Below are positions 1 to 7,333 of a stretch of DNA of 64,000 bases, piece after piece. The stretch covers positions 26,902 through 90,901 of the forward strand of contig JAHJJI010000140.1 of NCBI GenBank assembly GCA_018823025.1, written 5' to 3'. This DNA is from Gammaproteobacteria bacterium (GTDB lineage: Bacteria; Pseudomonadota; Gammaproteobacteria; Burkholderiales; Sulfuricellaceae). The notes beneath the pieces were generated by a model. That model made no database searches. It saw only the letters and a list, made by a program, of their open reading frames with translations, and was not told the DNA's origin. A program made the position numbers and the translations under genes. Numbering within the stretch: position 1 is the first letter of the stretch; the number at the start of each line of letters is the position of its first letter.

Positions 1-112
1 CCGGCATCCGGTCGGCGACGGCGAAGCCGACTGCGTCATTGATGCGCACGATGCCGTCGACAATCGAATACTCGCTGTGCAGTCGGAGGTGGATAAAGGA
101 AGGGGCAATCAT
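1..112 (-). CDS. dnaE: DNA polymerase III alpha subunit, N-terminal fragment (partial)
   Basis: The reverse strand from an ATG at 112 encodes 37 residues before the window edge. They read MIAPSFIHLRLHSEYS and continue with VDGIVRI, which matches the start of the PHP domain of replicative polymerase alpha subunits (FVHLRxHSEYSxxDG). The residues H and HSEYS belong to the family's conserved N-terminal block. The gene is cut by the window start, so nothing can be said about the polymerase domains. It is divergent from trhP with only 17 bases between the two start codons. Identification rests on a short but characteristic peptide. Confidence 0.82.
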   Translation of the reverse strand, partial: MIAPSFIHLRLHSEYSIVDGIVRINDAVGFAVADRMP

Positions 113-113
113 G

Positions 114-131
114 ATGGTATAATTTTACCAT
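114..131. promoter_or_regulatory. Palindromic divergent promoter between dnaE and trhP
   Basis: The arms ATGGTA (114-119) and TACCAT (126-131) form an inverted repeat around an AATT core. It holds a perfect TATAAT (118-123) directed at trhP, whose first ATG follows six bases later, so a transcript could be leaderless. On the other strand TAAAAT (127-122) lies just upstream of the dnaE ATG. No ribosome-binding site fits before the first trhP codons, and no clear -35 box is visible. The promoter role is inferred. Confidence 0.45.
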
Positions 132-1479
132 GATGATGAAGACCCCCGAACTTTTACTCCCCGCCGGCAGCCTGGAAAAAATGCGCTACGCCTTCGCCTA
201 TGGCGCGGATGCTGTCTATGCTGGCCAACCCCGCTACTCCCTGCGCGCCCGCAACAACGAATTTGGCCTGGAGGAACTGGGAACAGGGATCGCCGAGGCG
301 CATGCACTGGGCAAGAAATTTTTTGTCGCCAGTAACCTGACGCCGCACAACGCCAAGCTCAAGACCTATATGGCGGATATGGCACCGGTCATCGCCATGA
401 AGCCGGATGCCCTGATCATGGCCGACCCCGGCCTGATCATGATGGTGCGCGAGGCGTGGCCGGAAATCCCGGTACACCTGTCGGTGCAAGCCAATACCGT
501 CAATTACGCTGCAGTGAAATTCTGGCAAAGGCTGGGCTTGACGCGGGTAATCCTGTCGCGCGAAATTTCCCTGGATGAAATCGCCGAGATCCGCCAGCAA
601 TGTCCCGACATGGAGCTTGAAGTATTCGTCCATGGCGCCCTGTGCATTGCCTATTCCGGTCGCTGCCTGCTATCCGGCTACTTCAACCACCGCGATGCCA
701 ACCAGGGTACCTGCACCAACTCCTGCCGCTGGGACTACAAGGTTCAGGAAGCGCAGGAAGACGCAGCGGGCGTGATCCGTGAAACCGAATTCGATTTCAA
801 CAAGGCCATGGGCGAATACGGCCTTACCGCTTGTGGCGACCAGCAACGCCACCCACTCGCCGACAAGGTATGGATGATCGAGGAAAGCAAGCGCCCAGAC
901 GAACTGATGCCGGTACTCGAGGACGAACACGGCACCTACATCATGAACTCGAAGGACCTGCGCGCAGTGGAGCATGTTGCCCGACTGGCTGAAATCGGCG
1001 TGGATTCCCTGAAAATCGAAGGGCGAACAAAATCGGCCTACTACGTGGTGCGCACGGCCCAGATTTACCGCCAGGCGATCGACGATGCCGTTGCGGGTCG
1101 TGAATTCAACACAGCACATTTGAGCGCGCTGGAAAACCTCGCCAACCGTGGCTACACTGATGGCTTTTACCAGCGCCACCATACCGTTGAATACCAGAAC
1201 TATCTCACCGGCCAATCGGAAAGCGTGCGGCAGATGTATGTCGGCGACATCGTCGCCTATGACTCGACCCGAAAAATGGCGAAGGTGGTAGTAAAAAACC
1301 GCTTCGCCGTGGGTGACCGACTGGAACTCATCCATCCCGCCGGCAATCGTGAGATGGTGCTGGAACAAATCCTTAACCAGAAAGGCGCTTCCATAATGGA
1401 AGCCCCGGGTAGCGGCTGGGTGGTTCACATCCCGCTCAGCGACAATGTCGACAGAGCGATGCTGGCGAGGTTTATTTAA
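130..1479 (+). CDS. trhP: tRNA hydroxylation protein P, peptidase U32 family (YegQ)
   Basis: This 449-aa protein is the length of E. coli YegQ/TrhP, which is needed for the prephenate-dependent step of forming 5-hydroxyuridine at the tRNA wobble position. The U32 signature is seen around residues 155-200: EVFVHGALC, YSGRCLLS, then NQGTC and CRWDY, with the cysteines expected to bind an iron-sulfur cluster. The N-terminus LLPAGSLEKMRYAFAYGAD is typical of the family. Three ATG codons stand in a row (130, 133, 136). No Shine-Dalgarno sequence precedes them, so the exact start is uncertain. The gene is divergent from dnaE. Confidence 0.93.
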   Translation: MMMKTPELLLPAGSLEKMRYAFAYGADAVYAGQPRYSLRARNNEFGLEELGTGIAEAHALGKKFFVASNLTPHNAKLKTYMADMAPVIAMKPDALIMADPGLIMMVREAWPEIPVHLSVQANTVNYAAVKFWQRLGLTRVILSREISLDEIAEIRQQCPDMELEVFVHGALCIAYSGRCLLSGYFNHRDANQGTCTNSCRWDYKVQEAQEDAAGVIRETEFDFNKAMGEYGLTACGDQQRHPLADKVWMIEESKRPDELMPVLEDEHGTYIMNSKDLRAVEHVARLAEIGVDSLKIEGRTKSAYYVVRTAQIYRQAIDDAVAGREFNTAHLSALENLANRGYTDGFYQRHHTVEYQNYLTGQSESVRQMYVGDIVAYDSTRKMAKVVVKNRFAVGDRLELIHPAGNREMVLEQILNQKGASIMEAPGSGWVVHIPLSDNVDRAMLARFI

Positions 1480-1545
1480 TTTTGGGTGATTTACCCACCA
1501 CGGCAACATTTCAGTAAAGTCTGAGAACGCTGACTAGCCTATAAC

Positions 1546-2775
1546 ATGCTAAAAAAAATTGCTGTTAAACATCTCCGGCTGGGAATGCATCTCCATGAAC
1601 TTTGCGGTTCCTGGATGGAACACCCCTTTTGGCGCACCAAATTCCTCCTCAAGGATCCAAATGACATTCGTCTCATCATCGATAGCGGCATCACGGAAGT
1701 CTGGATCGATGTAAAAATTGGCCTCGATGTTGAACAAGGCATCGCGGCCTCTGAAACCGAAACCAAAGAAGAAGTGTCTGCCGAGGTCGATAAGGTCCTG
1801 ATCCAGTCCGCTTCTCGCGACTATCCGGTCAAGCTGGTTTCGATGGCTGAAGAAGTGAAGCGAGCAGCCAAGATATGCGCCAAATCGAAAGAAGCCGTCG
1901 TCTCCATGTTTCAGGAAGTGCGCATGGGCAAGGCAATTTCCGCCGAGGCCGCGAGCGAACTGGTGGATGAAATTTCCTCCTCAGTAATGCGCAACCCTGG
2001 TGCGCTAATCAGTCTCGCACGACTAAAAACCGCAGATGACTATACTTATATGCACTCAGTTGCCGTCTGCGCCCTGATGGTGTCGTTAGCTCGCCAACTC
2101 AAGCTCGACGACAAGCAGACCCGTGAAGCCGGCATGGCCGGGCTATTGCACGATCTTGGCAAAGCCATGATACCCATGGAAATACTCAACAAACCGGGCA
2201 AGCTGACTGATGAAGAATTTGACCTCATCAAGACCCACCCGACAGAAGGCCATCGCCTGTTGGTCGAAGGGGGCTCCGTGGGTGAGGTTTCGCTAGACGT
2301 CTGCCTGCACCACCATGAAAAGGTTGATGGGCGCGGATATCCGCATCAACTGAAGGACGAGCAGATCAGTCTTTTTTCCAAAATGGGCGCCGTCTGTGAT
2401 GTCTATGACGCCATCACCTCCAACCGCCCCTACAAGACTGGTTGGGACCCGGCCGAATCAATCCGCAAGATGACCGAGTGGTGCAACGGCCACTTTGACA
2501 CGAAAGTCTTTCAGAGTTTCATCAAGAGCATCGGCATCTACCCCATCGGGTCGCTGGTGCGCCTCTCGTCCGGGCGCCTCGCGGTAGTGACCGAGCAGTC
2601 AGAAAAATCGCTGCTGACTCCGAACGTCAAAGTTTTCTTCTCAACCAAGGCTAATGCTTACATTCAACCCGAGGTGATCTATCTCTCTCGCCCCGGCACC
2701 ACCGAAAAGATTGTCAGTCGAGAAGATGCAGCGACATGGGGGATAAAGAATCTCGATCAGTTTTGGACTGTGTAA
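1546..2775 (+). CDS. HD-GYP domain phosphodiesterase with N-terminal DUF3391
   Basis: This 409-aa protein is predicted to be a cytoplasmic cyclic-di-GMP phosphodiesterase. An N-terminal DUF3391-type segment (about residues 1-100, with LRLGMHLHELCGSW) precedes an HD-GYP domain (about 135-320). The metal-binding HDLGK, the later HHEKVDGRGYP and the NKPGKL stretch are intact, so catalysis is plausible. No membrane segment is seen. It stands alone, and a strong bidirectional terminator follows about 120 bases downstream. Its physiological target cannot be told from the sequence. Confidence 0.9.
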   Translation: MLKKIAVKHLRLGMHLHELCGSWMEHPFWRTKFLLKDPNDIRLIIDSGITEVWIDVKIGLDVEQGIAASETETKEEVSAEVDKVLIQSASRDYPVKLVSMAEEVKRAAKICAKSKEAVVSMFQEVRMGKAISAEAASELVDEISSSVMRNPGALISLARLKTADDYTYMHSVAVCALMVSLARQLKLDDKQTREAGMAGLLHDLGKAMIPMEILNKPGKLTDEEFDLIKTHPTEGHRLLVEGGSVGEVSLDVCLHHHEKVDGRGYPHQLKDEQISLFSKMGAVCDVYDAITSNRPYKTGWDPAESIRKMTEWCNGHFDTKVFQSFIKSIGIYPIGSLVRLSSGRLAVVTEQSEKSLLTPNVKVFFSTKANAYIQPEVIYLSRPGTTEKIVSREDAATWGIKNLDQFWTV

Positions 2776-2896
2776 TTTCCTGCGCCAGTGCGAGTTACTG
2801 GGACTTAGAATATGAAGTTGAGTGAGTTGCAGCAAGCTCGACCAATAAGTTAGCCGGAATACTCAAGAATAAGCATTCTCCAGAATTGGCAAAGAT

Positions 2897-2928
2897 AAAA
2901 AGGCCCAGGAATAAAACTGGGCCTTTTT
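2897..2928. terminator. Bidirectional rho-independent terminator
   Basis: AAAAAGGCCCAG (2897-2908) and CTGGGCCTTTTT (2917-2928) form a perfect 12-bp stem with an 8-base loop, giving U tracts on both strands. It lies between the convergent HD-GYP gene and amt and can serve both. Confidence 0.9.
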
Positions 2929-2981
2929 ATCTCCAGCCGCTTCGAATTCCGTCTGACTTTATCTGCAAACGATCATGAAGG

Positions 2982-4178
2982 CTAGACTTCACCCTCCGGC
3001 GTGGCGTAGATCTTGTGTATGCTGATATCAGCACCGTTGAACTCCTCTTCCGGGTCCAACCGTATCCCCACCAGCTTCTTGAGTAGTCCATAAACCACAA
3101 AACTGCCAACCAGAGCGATAGCTATACCCATCAGGGTACCTATCAGTTGCGCGGCAAAACTCACGTTGCCGATGCCTCCCAACGCCTTGAGACCAAATAT
3201 CCCGGCTGCGATTCCACCCCATGCGCCGCACAGGCCATGCAGCGGCCAGACTCCGAGCACATCGTCGATTTTCCATTTGTTTTGGGTCAGGGTAAACGCC
3301 CACACAAACAGCGCACCCGCCACCCCTCCGGTAATCAGCGCACCCAATGGGTGCATCAGGTCGGAACCGGCACACACCGCCACCAGACCGGCGAGCGGTC
3401 CGTTATGCACGAAGCCGGGGTCATTCCTGCCCACCACCAGCGCGGCGAGAATACCACCGACCATCGCCATCAGCGAATTCACCGCCACCAGGCCACTCAC
3501 AGCGTCTATGGTCTGCGCCGACATGACATTGAAGCCGAACCAGCCAACCGTCAGTATCCACGCACCCAATGCCAAAAATGGAATGCTTGAGGGGGGATGG
3601 GCAGCCACCATGCCATCCTTGGAATAGCGACCACGCCGTGCGCCAAGCAACAGCACTGCCGGCAACGCAATCCAGCCGCCCATGGCGTGTACCACCACGG
3701 AACCGGCAAAGTCATGGAATTCCGCCCCGAAAGTTCCTTTGAGCCAGTCCTGCACACCGAAGTGGTGATTCCATACGATGCCCTCGAAGAAGGGGTAAAT
3801 AAAACCCACCAGAAGGAAAGTGGCCGCCAGTTGCGGATTAAATCTGGCACGCTCGGCGATGCCGCCGGAAACGATAGCCGGAATCGCCGCGGCAAAAGTC
3901 AGCAGGAAGAAGAATTTAACCAGATCATAACCGCTCTTCTGAGCCAGCACTTCGGCACCGGAAAAGAAATTCACCCCATAAGCGATGCTATAACCGATAA
4001 AGAAGTAAGCAATGGTGGAAATGGCGAAATCGACCATGATTTTCACCAGGGCGTTGACCTGATTTTTCTTGCGCACCGTACCCAGTTCCAGAAAGGCGAA
4101 GCCTGCGTGCATCGCCAGCACCATGATTGCGCCCAGAAGGATGAACAATACGTCGCTGCCAGTCTTCAGATTTTCCAT
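2982..4178 (-). CDS. amt: Ammonium transporter, Amt family
   Basis: This 398-aa, highly hydrophobic inner-membrane protein has the Amt signature DFAGSVVVHAMGG near residue 155-170, which carries the first pore histidine. A second conserved histidine sits in WPLHGLCGAWGG near residue 310. The family conducts ammonium/ammonia. The start at 4178 has GGAG eight bases upstream. The promoter region carries a good sigma-54 element and two NtrC-like sites, consistent with nitrogen-starvation control. No glnK/glnB gene is adjacent, although amt is often paired with one. Confidence 0.95.
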   Translation of the reverse strand: MENLKTGSDVLFILLGAIMVLAMHAGFAFLELGTVRKKNQVNALVKIMVDFAISTIAYFFIGYSIAYGVNFFSGAEVLAQKSGYDLVKFFFLLTFAAAIPAIVSGGIAERARFNPQLAATFLLVGFIYPFFEGIVWNHHFGVQDWLKGTFGAEFHDFAGSVVVHAMGGWIALPAVLLLGARRGRYSKDGMVAAHPPSSIPFLALGAWILTVGWFGFNVMSAQTIDAVSGLVAVNSLMAMVGGILAALVVGRNDPGFVHNGPLAGLVAVCAGSDLMHPLGALITGGVAGALFVWAFTLTQNKWKIDDVLGVWPLHGLCGAWGGIAAGIFGLKALGGIGNVSFAAQLIGTLMGIAIALVGSFVVYGLLKKLVGIRLDPEEEFNGADISIHKIYATPEGEV

Positions 4179-4211
4179 CGTTACTCCAGAAATATAGTTT
4201 CACCCAAAAAT

Positions 4212-4227
4212 AGCAATAATTGAGCCA
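4212..4227 (-). promoter_or_regulatory. Sigma-54 (RpoN) promoter of amt
   Basis: On the minus strand TGGCTCA-ATTA-TTGCT fits the 16-base sigma-54 pattern TGGCACG-N4-TTGCW, with the GG (-24) and GC (-12) elements at correct spacing. Transcription would start near 4201, about 23 bases before the amt ATG. Confidence 0.75.
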
Positions 4228-4280
4228 GTATTGCATACCCCGTTTTGAAAGGAACCTTCCCTAACAGCACACTTAAATGG

Positions 4281-4297
4281 CGCACCAGTTTAGTGCA
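4281..4297. promoter_or_regulatory. NtrC-like enhancer site 1
   Basis: CGCACCAGTTTAGTGCA keeps the two half-sites GCAC-N7-GTGC of known NtrC sites. It lies about 88 bases upstream of the predicted sigma-54 start of amt, a normal enhancer distance. Confidence 0.65.
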
Positions 4298-4310
4298 ATT
4301 GCCCATTATG

Positions 4311-4327
4311 CGCCCCGTAATGGTGCT
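4311..4327. promoter_or_regulatory. NtrC-like enhancer site 2
   Basis: CGCCCCGTAATGGTGCT has one intact half-site (GTGC) and one with a single mismatch (GCCC). Its centre is 30 bases, about three helical turns, from site 1, similar to paired NtrC sites at glnA. Confidence 0.55.
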
Positions 4328-4380
4328 GAATTGAACAAGTAAATTGACAACATGCCGCCAGCTGATAGTATTAAAGCACG

Positions 4381-5409
4381 ATGAATATATTGCTTTACCT
4401 TGATCGCAAAATCCGGATGCTTCCTGTTATTCAAGTGATGGCATTCTTCATTGTTTCCACGCTTTTCTGTCTGCCTGGTGCTCATGGCGGCACGGAATCA
4501 GACGATCCCATCAGCACACCCTCCGTGGTTTTCACCCAAGCCAAACGAAATTCTGTTGCAGCACTGAATATCCCTGCTGATCAGGGGGATAGCGCAAGAG
4601 CTGCAGCGCTGTCCGAGAAAGACAAGCGTTTTCGGACGCAGGCGATAATTTGGGGCGGAGCCGGAACCATTTTAGCCTACGGCGCCACCGTCTGGTGGAA
4701 GGATGGATCTTCCGGCCATTTCCGTACCACCAACGAAGGATGGTTCGGGCAGGACACGTATACCGGGGGGGCGGACAAATTGGGCCATGCCTATTCTACT
4801 TATGTGGGAACCCGCCTGCTTGCCAGTGCCTTCGAATGGGCAGGAAACGACCGGGACGACGCTGTCATCCTGTCGGCTGCAACAGTATTCGGTACACTGC
4901 TGGCGGTGGAAACCCTCGACGGATTCTCGGAACGATACAAGTTCAGCAAGGAAGATTTGATCATGAATGCCGTCGGCACCGGGCTGGGTCTATTGTTCGA
5001 GAAAAACAAGCGCCTCGACGACCTGTTCGATTTCCGCCTTCATTACTGGCCTTCCGGCGATGCGAAACGCCTCAACCAGGTCGGACCGGTCGGAGACTAT
5101 TCGGGACAAACCTATTTGCTTGTTGCCAAGGCAACCGGCATACCGCAACTGAAAAACCATGATGTGCTGCGCTATTTCGAGCTGGCGGCGGGTTACGGTT
5201 CACGAGGCTTCGAGCCCAACGACGGAGTACCCGCACCTGACCGAAGTCGGCACGTCTACTTCGGCATTTCACTGAATATTTCGGAGATATTGAGGAACAC
5301 GGTGTTTCGTGACACCTCAGAGAAAAGCCGCAGCCAACGGGTCACCGATACTGTCCTGGAGTATGTTCAGGTTCCCGGTACCGCTGTACTGGCCGACCAC
5401 CGGCTTTAA
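4381..5409 (+). CDS. DUF2279 family envelope protein
   Basis: This 342-aa protein has an N-terminal signal-like hydrophobic segment (about residues 15-35, ending near GAHGG) and probably sits in the periplasm or membrane. The middle (about 85-205) contains DKLGHAYSTYVGTRLL and two glycine-rich hydrophobic segments, typical of DUF2279 (YfiM-like) proteins. The C-terminal half contains aromatic stretches such as HYWPSGD. Function is unknown. It is divergent from amt but lies downstream of the NtrC sites on their other side, and whether it shares them is unclear. It converges on the 105-aa gene with only three bases between stops. Confidence 0.75.
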   Translation: MNILLYLDRKIRMLPVIQVMAFFIVSTLFCLPGAHGGTESDDPISTPSVVFTQAKRNSVAALNIPADQGDSARAAALSEKDKRFRTQAIIWGGAGTILAYGATVWWKDGSSGHFRTTNEGWFGQDTYTGGADKLGHAYSTYVGTRLLASAFEWAGNDRDDAVILSAATVFGTLLAVETLDGFSERYKFSKEDLIMNAVGTGLGLLFEKNKRLDDLFDFRLHYWPSGDAKRLNQVGPVGDYSGQTYLLVAKATGIPQLKNHDVLRYFELAAGYGSRGFEPNDGVPAPDRSRHVYFGISLNISEILRNTVFRDTSEKSRSQRVTDTVLEYVQVPGTAVLADHRL

Positions 5410-5412
5410 CCG

Positions 5413-5730
5413 TTATTTGGAATCGATATCCAGCCCGAAGCGGTGGGTATGGTTGATGACGTTGAGTAGCGGCTTGAATGGAATGCTCGGGCCGAACCTC
5501 TTGACGATCGCCATATATGGCAGATCAGGTCCGTTGGGATCGAACTGATATCGGCCGGAAGTCATATCGTCAAACATCTGGCGCAATTCCTTGTCCATCG
5601 CATCCACCCAAGGCAGGATCATGGTCTTGCGCTCTTCGTCATCCTCGACGATGGCGCGCAGCTCATCCACTTCATAAACCGCCTGGTGAACGAGGTCGAT
5701 GTATTCATCTAAAGTTTTAGGGTTTTTCAT
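5413..5730 (-). CDS. Unknown 105-aa acidic protein at the end of the qmo/hdr operon
   Basis: The ATG at 5730 is chosen because AGGAGG stands seven bases upstream; a longer frame exists but lacks one. The protein is acidic and soluble, rich in Asp and Glu, with no cysteines, no signal peptide and no membrane segment. I do not recognise a family. It follows hdrB in the same direction after an 83-base gap that holds a GC-rich hairpin, so it is probably cotranscribed at a reduced level. Its place beside QmoAB-HdrCB makes a role in that electron-transfer complex possible, but this is only inference from context. Confidence 0.7.
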   Translation of the reverse strand: MKNPKTLDEYIDLVHQAVYEVDELRAIVEDDEERKTMILPWVDAMDKELRQMFDDMTSGRYQFDPNGPDLPYMAIVKRFGPSIPFKPLLNVINHTHRFGLDIDSK

Positions 5731-5762
5731 AATGCCTCCTTGTCCTGCGGTAAAACGATTAA

Positions 5763-5784
5763 GGGGCGACCCGCAGGCCGCCCC
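5763..5784. terminator. GC-rich hairpin between hdrB and the 105-aa gene
   Basis: GGGGCG (5763-5768) pairs with CGCCCC (5779-5784) and can extend by two more pairs across a mismatch. On the minus strand only a short TTAA follows. It may be a partial terminator or an mRNA-stabilising element inside the operon. Confidence 0.4.
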
Positions 5785-5813
5785 CAAGTTGCTGCCATCA
5801 AGATGGTTATTCT

Positions 5814-6716
5814 TTACTTCTTGTTGGCAATTTCCTCTAGCTTGGTCGCACGAACCAGCTGGCCGTCCAGCGCGGCTTCCTGCGCGGTACCGCCGTAGGC
5901 GACAGTGATCAACTGAGAATAATACATCACCGGGATATTGAACTTGGTGCCGAAGCGCTTGTTCACTTCACCCTGGTAGATCTCTACGTTGGCCTGGCAC
6001 AGTGGGCAAGGCGTGACGATCATCTCTGCGCCATGATCGTAGGCAGACTCGATAATATCCTTGATCTGCTTCTGGCTTTTTTCTGGCTCTGAGAAGGCCA
6101 GCGCACCACCGCAACAGGTCACCTTCTGGTCGTAAGATACCGCTTCACCACCCATCGCCTCGATCAGGTTATCGAGATACACGGGATTTTCAAATGATTC
6201 ACCGGCAAGACCGAAAGGGCGATTAGTCTGACAGCCGACGTAACCGGCGAATTTGATGCCCTGCAGCGGGTTCTTTACACCCTTCTTCAGCTCATCGAAA
6301 CCAAAATCCTCAACCAGCACCTCCGCCATATGGCGTGCCGCCTGATTGCCTTTATAGGTCAGACCCGCCTCGTTCAGAGCCGTGTTGGCATCAGCCAGCG
6401 TCTGCGAACTATGTGCCAGGCGCTCCTTGGATTCACGAGTGGAAAGCCAGCATGCAGCACAAGTTGCGACCAGATCCATGCCCGGGTTGTGCTGTTCAGA
6501 CAGTGCCATATTGCGGGCAGACAGCGTGATGCGCGGCAACTCGCCACCTTCGGCATAGCCGATAGATGCACCGCAACAGTTCCAGTCCGGAATTTCTTTC
6601 AGTTCGATGTCCAAATATTTGCACATCGAATTTGTCGACTTCAGGTAGTTGTCTGAGGACGCCTTGGTTTGTGACGAGCAACCGGGGTAAAACGAGTATG
6701 TCTTTTTAGCCATCAT
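5814..6716 (-). CDS. hdrB: Heterodisulfide reductase subunit B-like protein (CCG domains)
   Basis: This 300-aa protein has two CCG cysteine-rich domains. The first has YPGCSS (C13), NCCGAS and CAAC; the second has YVGCQTN, TCCGGAL and CPLC. In HdrB such domains hold non-cubane [4Fe-4S] clusters that work on disulfides. Here it probably partners HdrC and the flavoproteins QmoA/QmoB in place of membrane QmoC, as in some Gram-positive sulfate reducers. Two ATG codons (6716, 6713) follow AGGAG, and either may be used. It starts seven bases after the hdrC stop. The substrate is not shown by the sequence. Confidence 0.9.
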   Translation of the reverse strand: MMAKKTYSFYPGCSSQTKASSDNYLKSTNSMCKYLDIELKEIPDWNCCGASIGYAEGGELPRITLSARNMALSEQHNPGMDLVATCAACWLSTRESKERLAHSSQTLADANTALNEAGLTYKGNQAARHMAEVLVEDFGFDELKKGVKNPLQGIKFAGYVGCQTNRPFGLAGESFENPVYLDNLIEAMGGEAVSYDQKVTCCGGALAFSEPEKSQKQIKDIIESAYDHGAEMIVTPCPLCQANVEIYQGEVNKRFGTKFNIPVMYYSQLITVAYGGTAQEAALDGQLVRATKLEEIANKK

Positions 6717-6723
6717 TGACTCC

Positions 6724-7323
6724 TTAGGCGAAATTCTTGCGACGGTCTTCTATTTCCTTCGCTTTCTTCAGCATGGCATGGAAGCCGGTCTTGTCCTTTA
6801 CGCCGTGTCCACCAAACAATTCCATCGGGTTCAGGCGCTTCGCCTTTACCATGCCCAGGCCAACACTCTGCATCGCCATGGCGTTCTTGACGCCCTGAGC
6901 AAAACCATCCTTGAAATAAATTCCAAGAGAAAGTTTCAGTTCGTTGACGCGGCCAGTCTGTGCCAGGTTGTTCCAGAACAGGGTGGCGAATTGCTGCGTC
7001 GGCTGGTTCTTGGGCGAAAGTCCCAGGCGGTGGGCATAGTTAGCCAAACCGTGCATGATGTGGGTGATCGGCAGCTTGCGCGGACAACGCACAACGCAGT
7101 TGTAGCAGGAAGTGCACATCCACATCGAATCGGATCTCAGGACTTCCTCGCGCTTGCCGGCGCGGATCATCATGAAAATTTCCTGTGGCGGATGTGCCCA
7201 GTGCGGGCCGAGCGGACACGAGCCGGCACACACACCGCACTGCATGCACATTTTTACCCATTCACCTTCCTCGACCATTTCCTCGACTTCCTTGAGGAAA
7301 TTATTGTGATATTTTTCGCTCAT
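6724..7323 (-). CDS. hdrC: Heterodisulfide reductase subunit C-like iron-sulfur protein
   Basis: This 199-aa soluble protein carries two [4Fe-4S] ferredoxin-type motifs, CMQCGVCAGSCP (near residues 26-37) and CTSCYNCVVRCP (near 70-81). HdrC relays electrons between the flavin subunit and HdrB. There is no transmembrane segment and no heme-b domain, so it is HdrC-like rather than QmoC-like. The gene sits between qmoB (10-base gap) and hdrB (7-base gap) in a compact operon. Confidence 0.9.
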   Translation of the reverse strand: MSEKYHNNFLKEVEEMVEEGEWVKMCMQCGVCAGSCPLGPHWAHPPQEIFMMIRAGKREEVLRSDSMWMCTSCYNCVVRCPRKLPITHIMHGLANYAHRLGLSPKNQPTQQFATLFWNNLAQTGRVNELKLSLGIYFKDGFAQGVKNAMAMQSVGLGMVKAKRLNPMELFGGHGVKDKTGFHAMLKKAKEIEDRRKNFA

Positions 7324-7333
7324 TTGCCGCCTC

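Noticed and set aside
2776..2896. A small gene or RNA between the HD-GYP gene and the terminator
   Set aside because: No ribosome site, conserved frame or promoter is visible.
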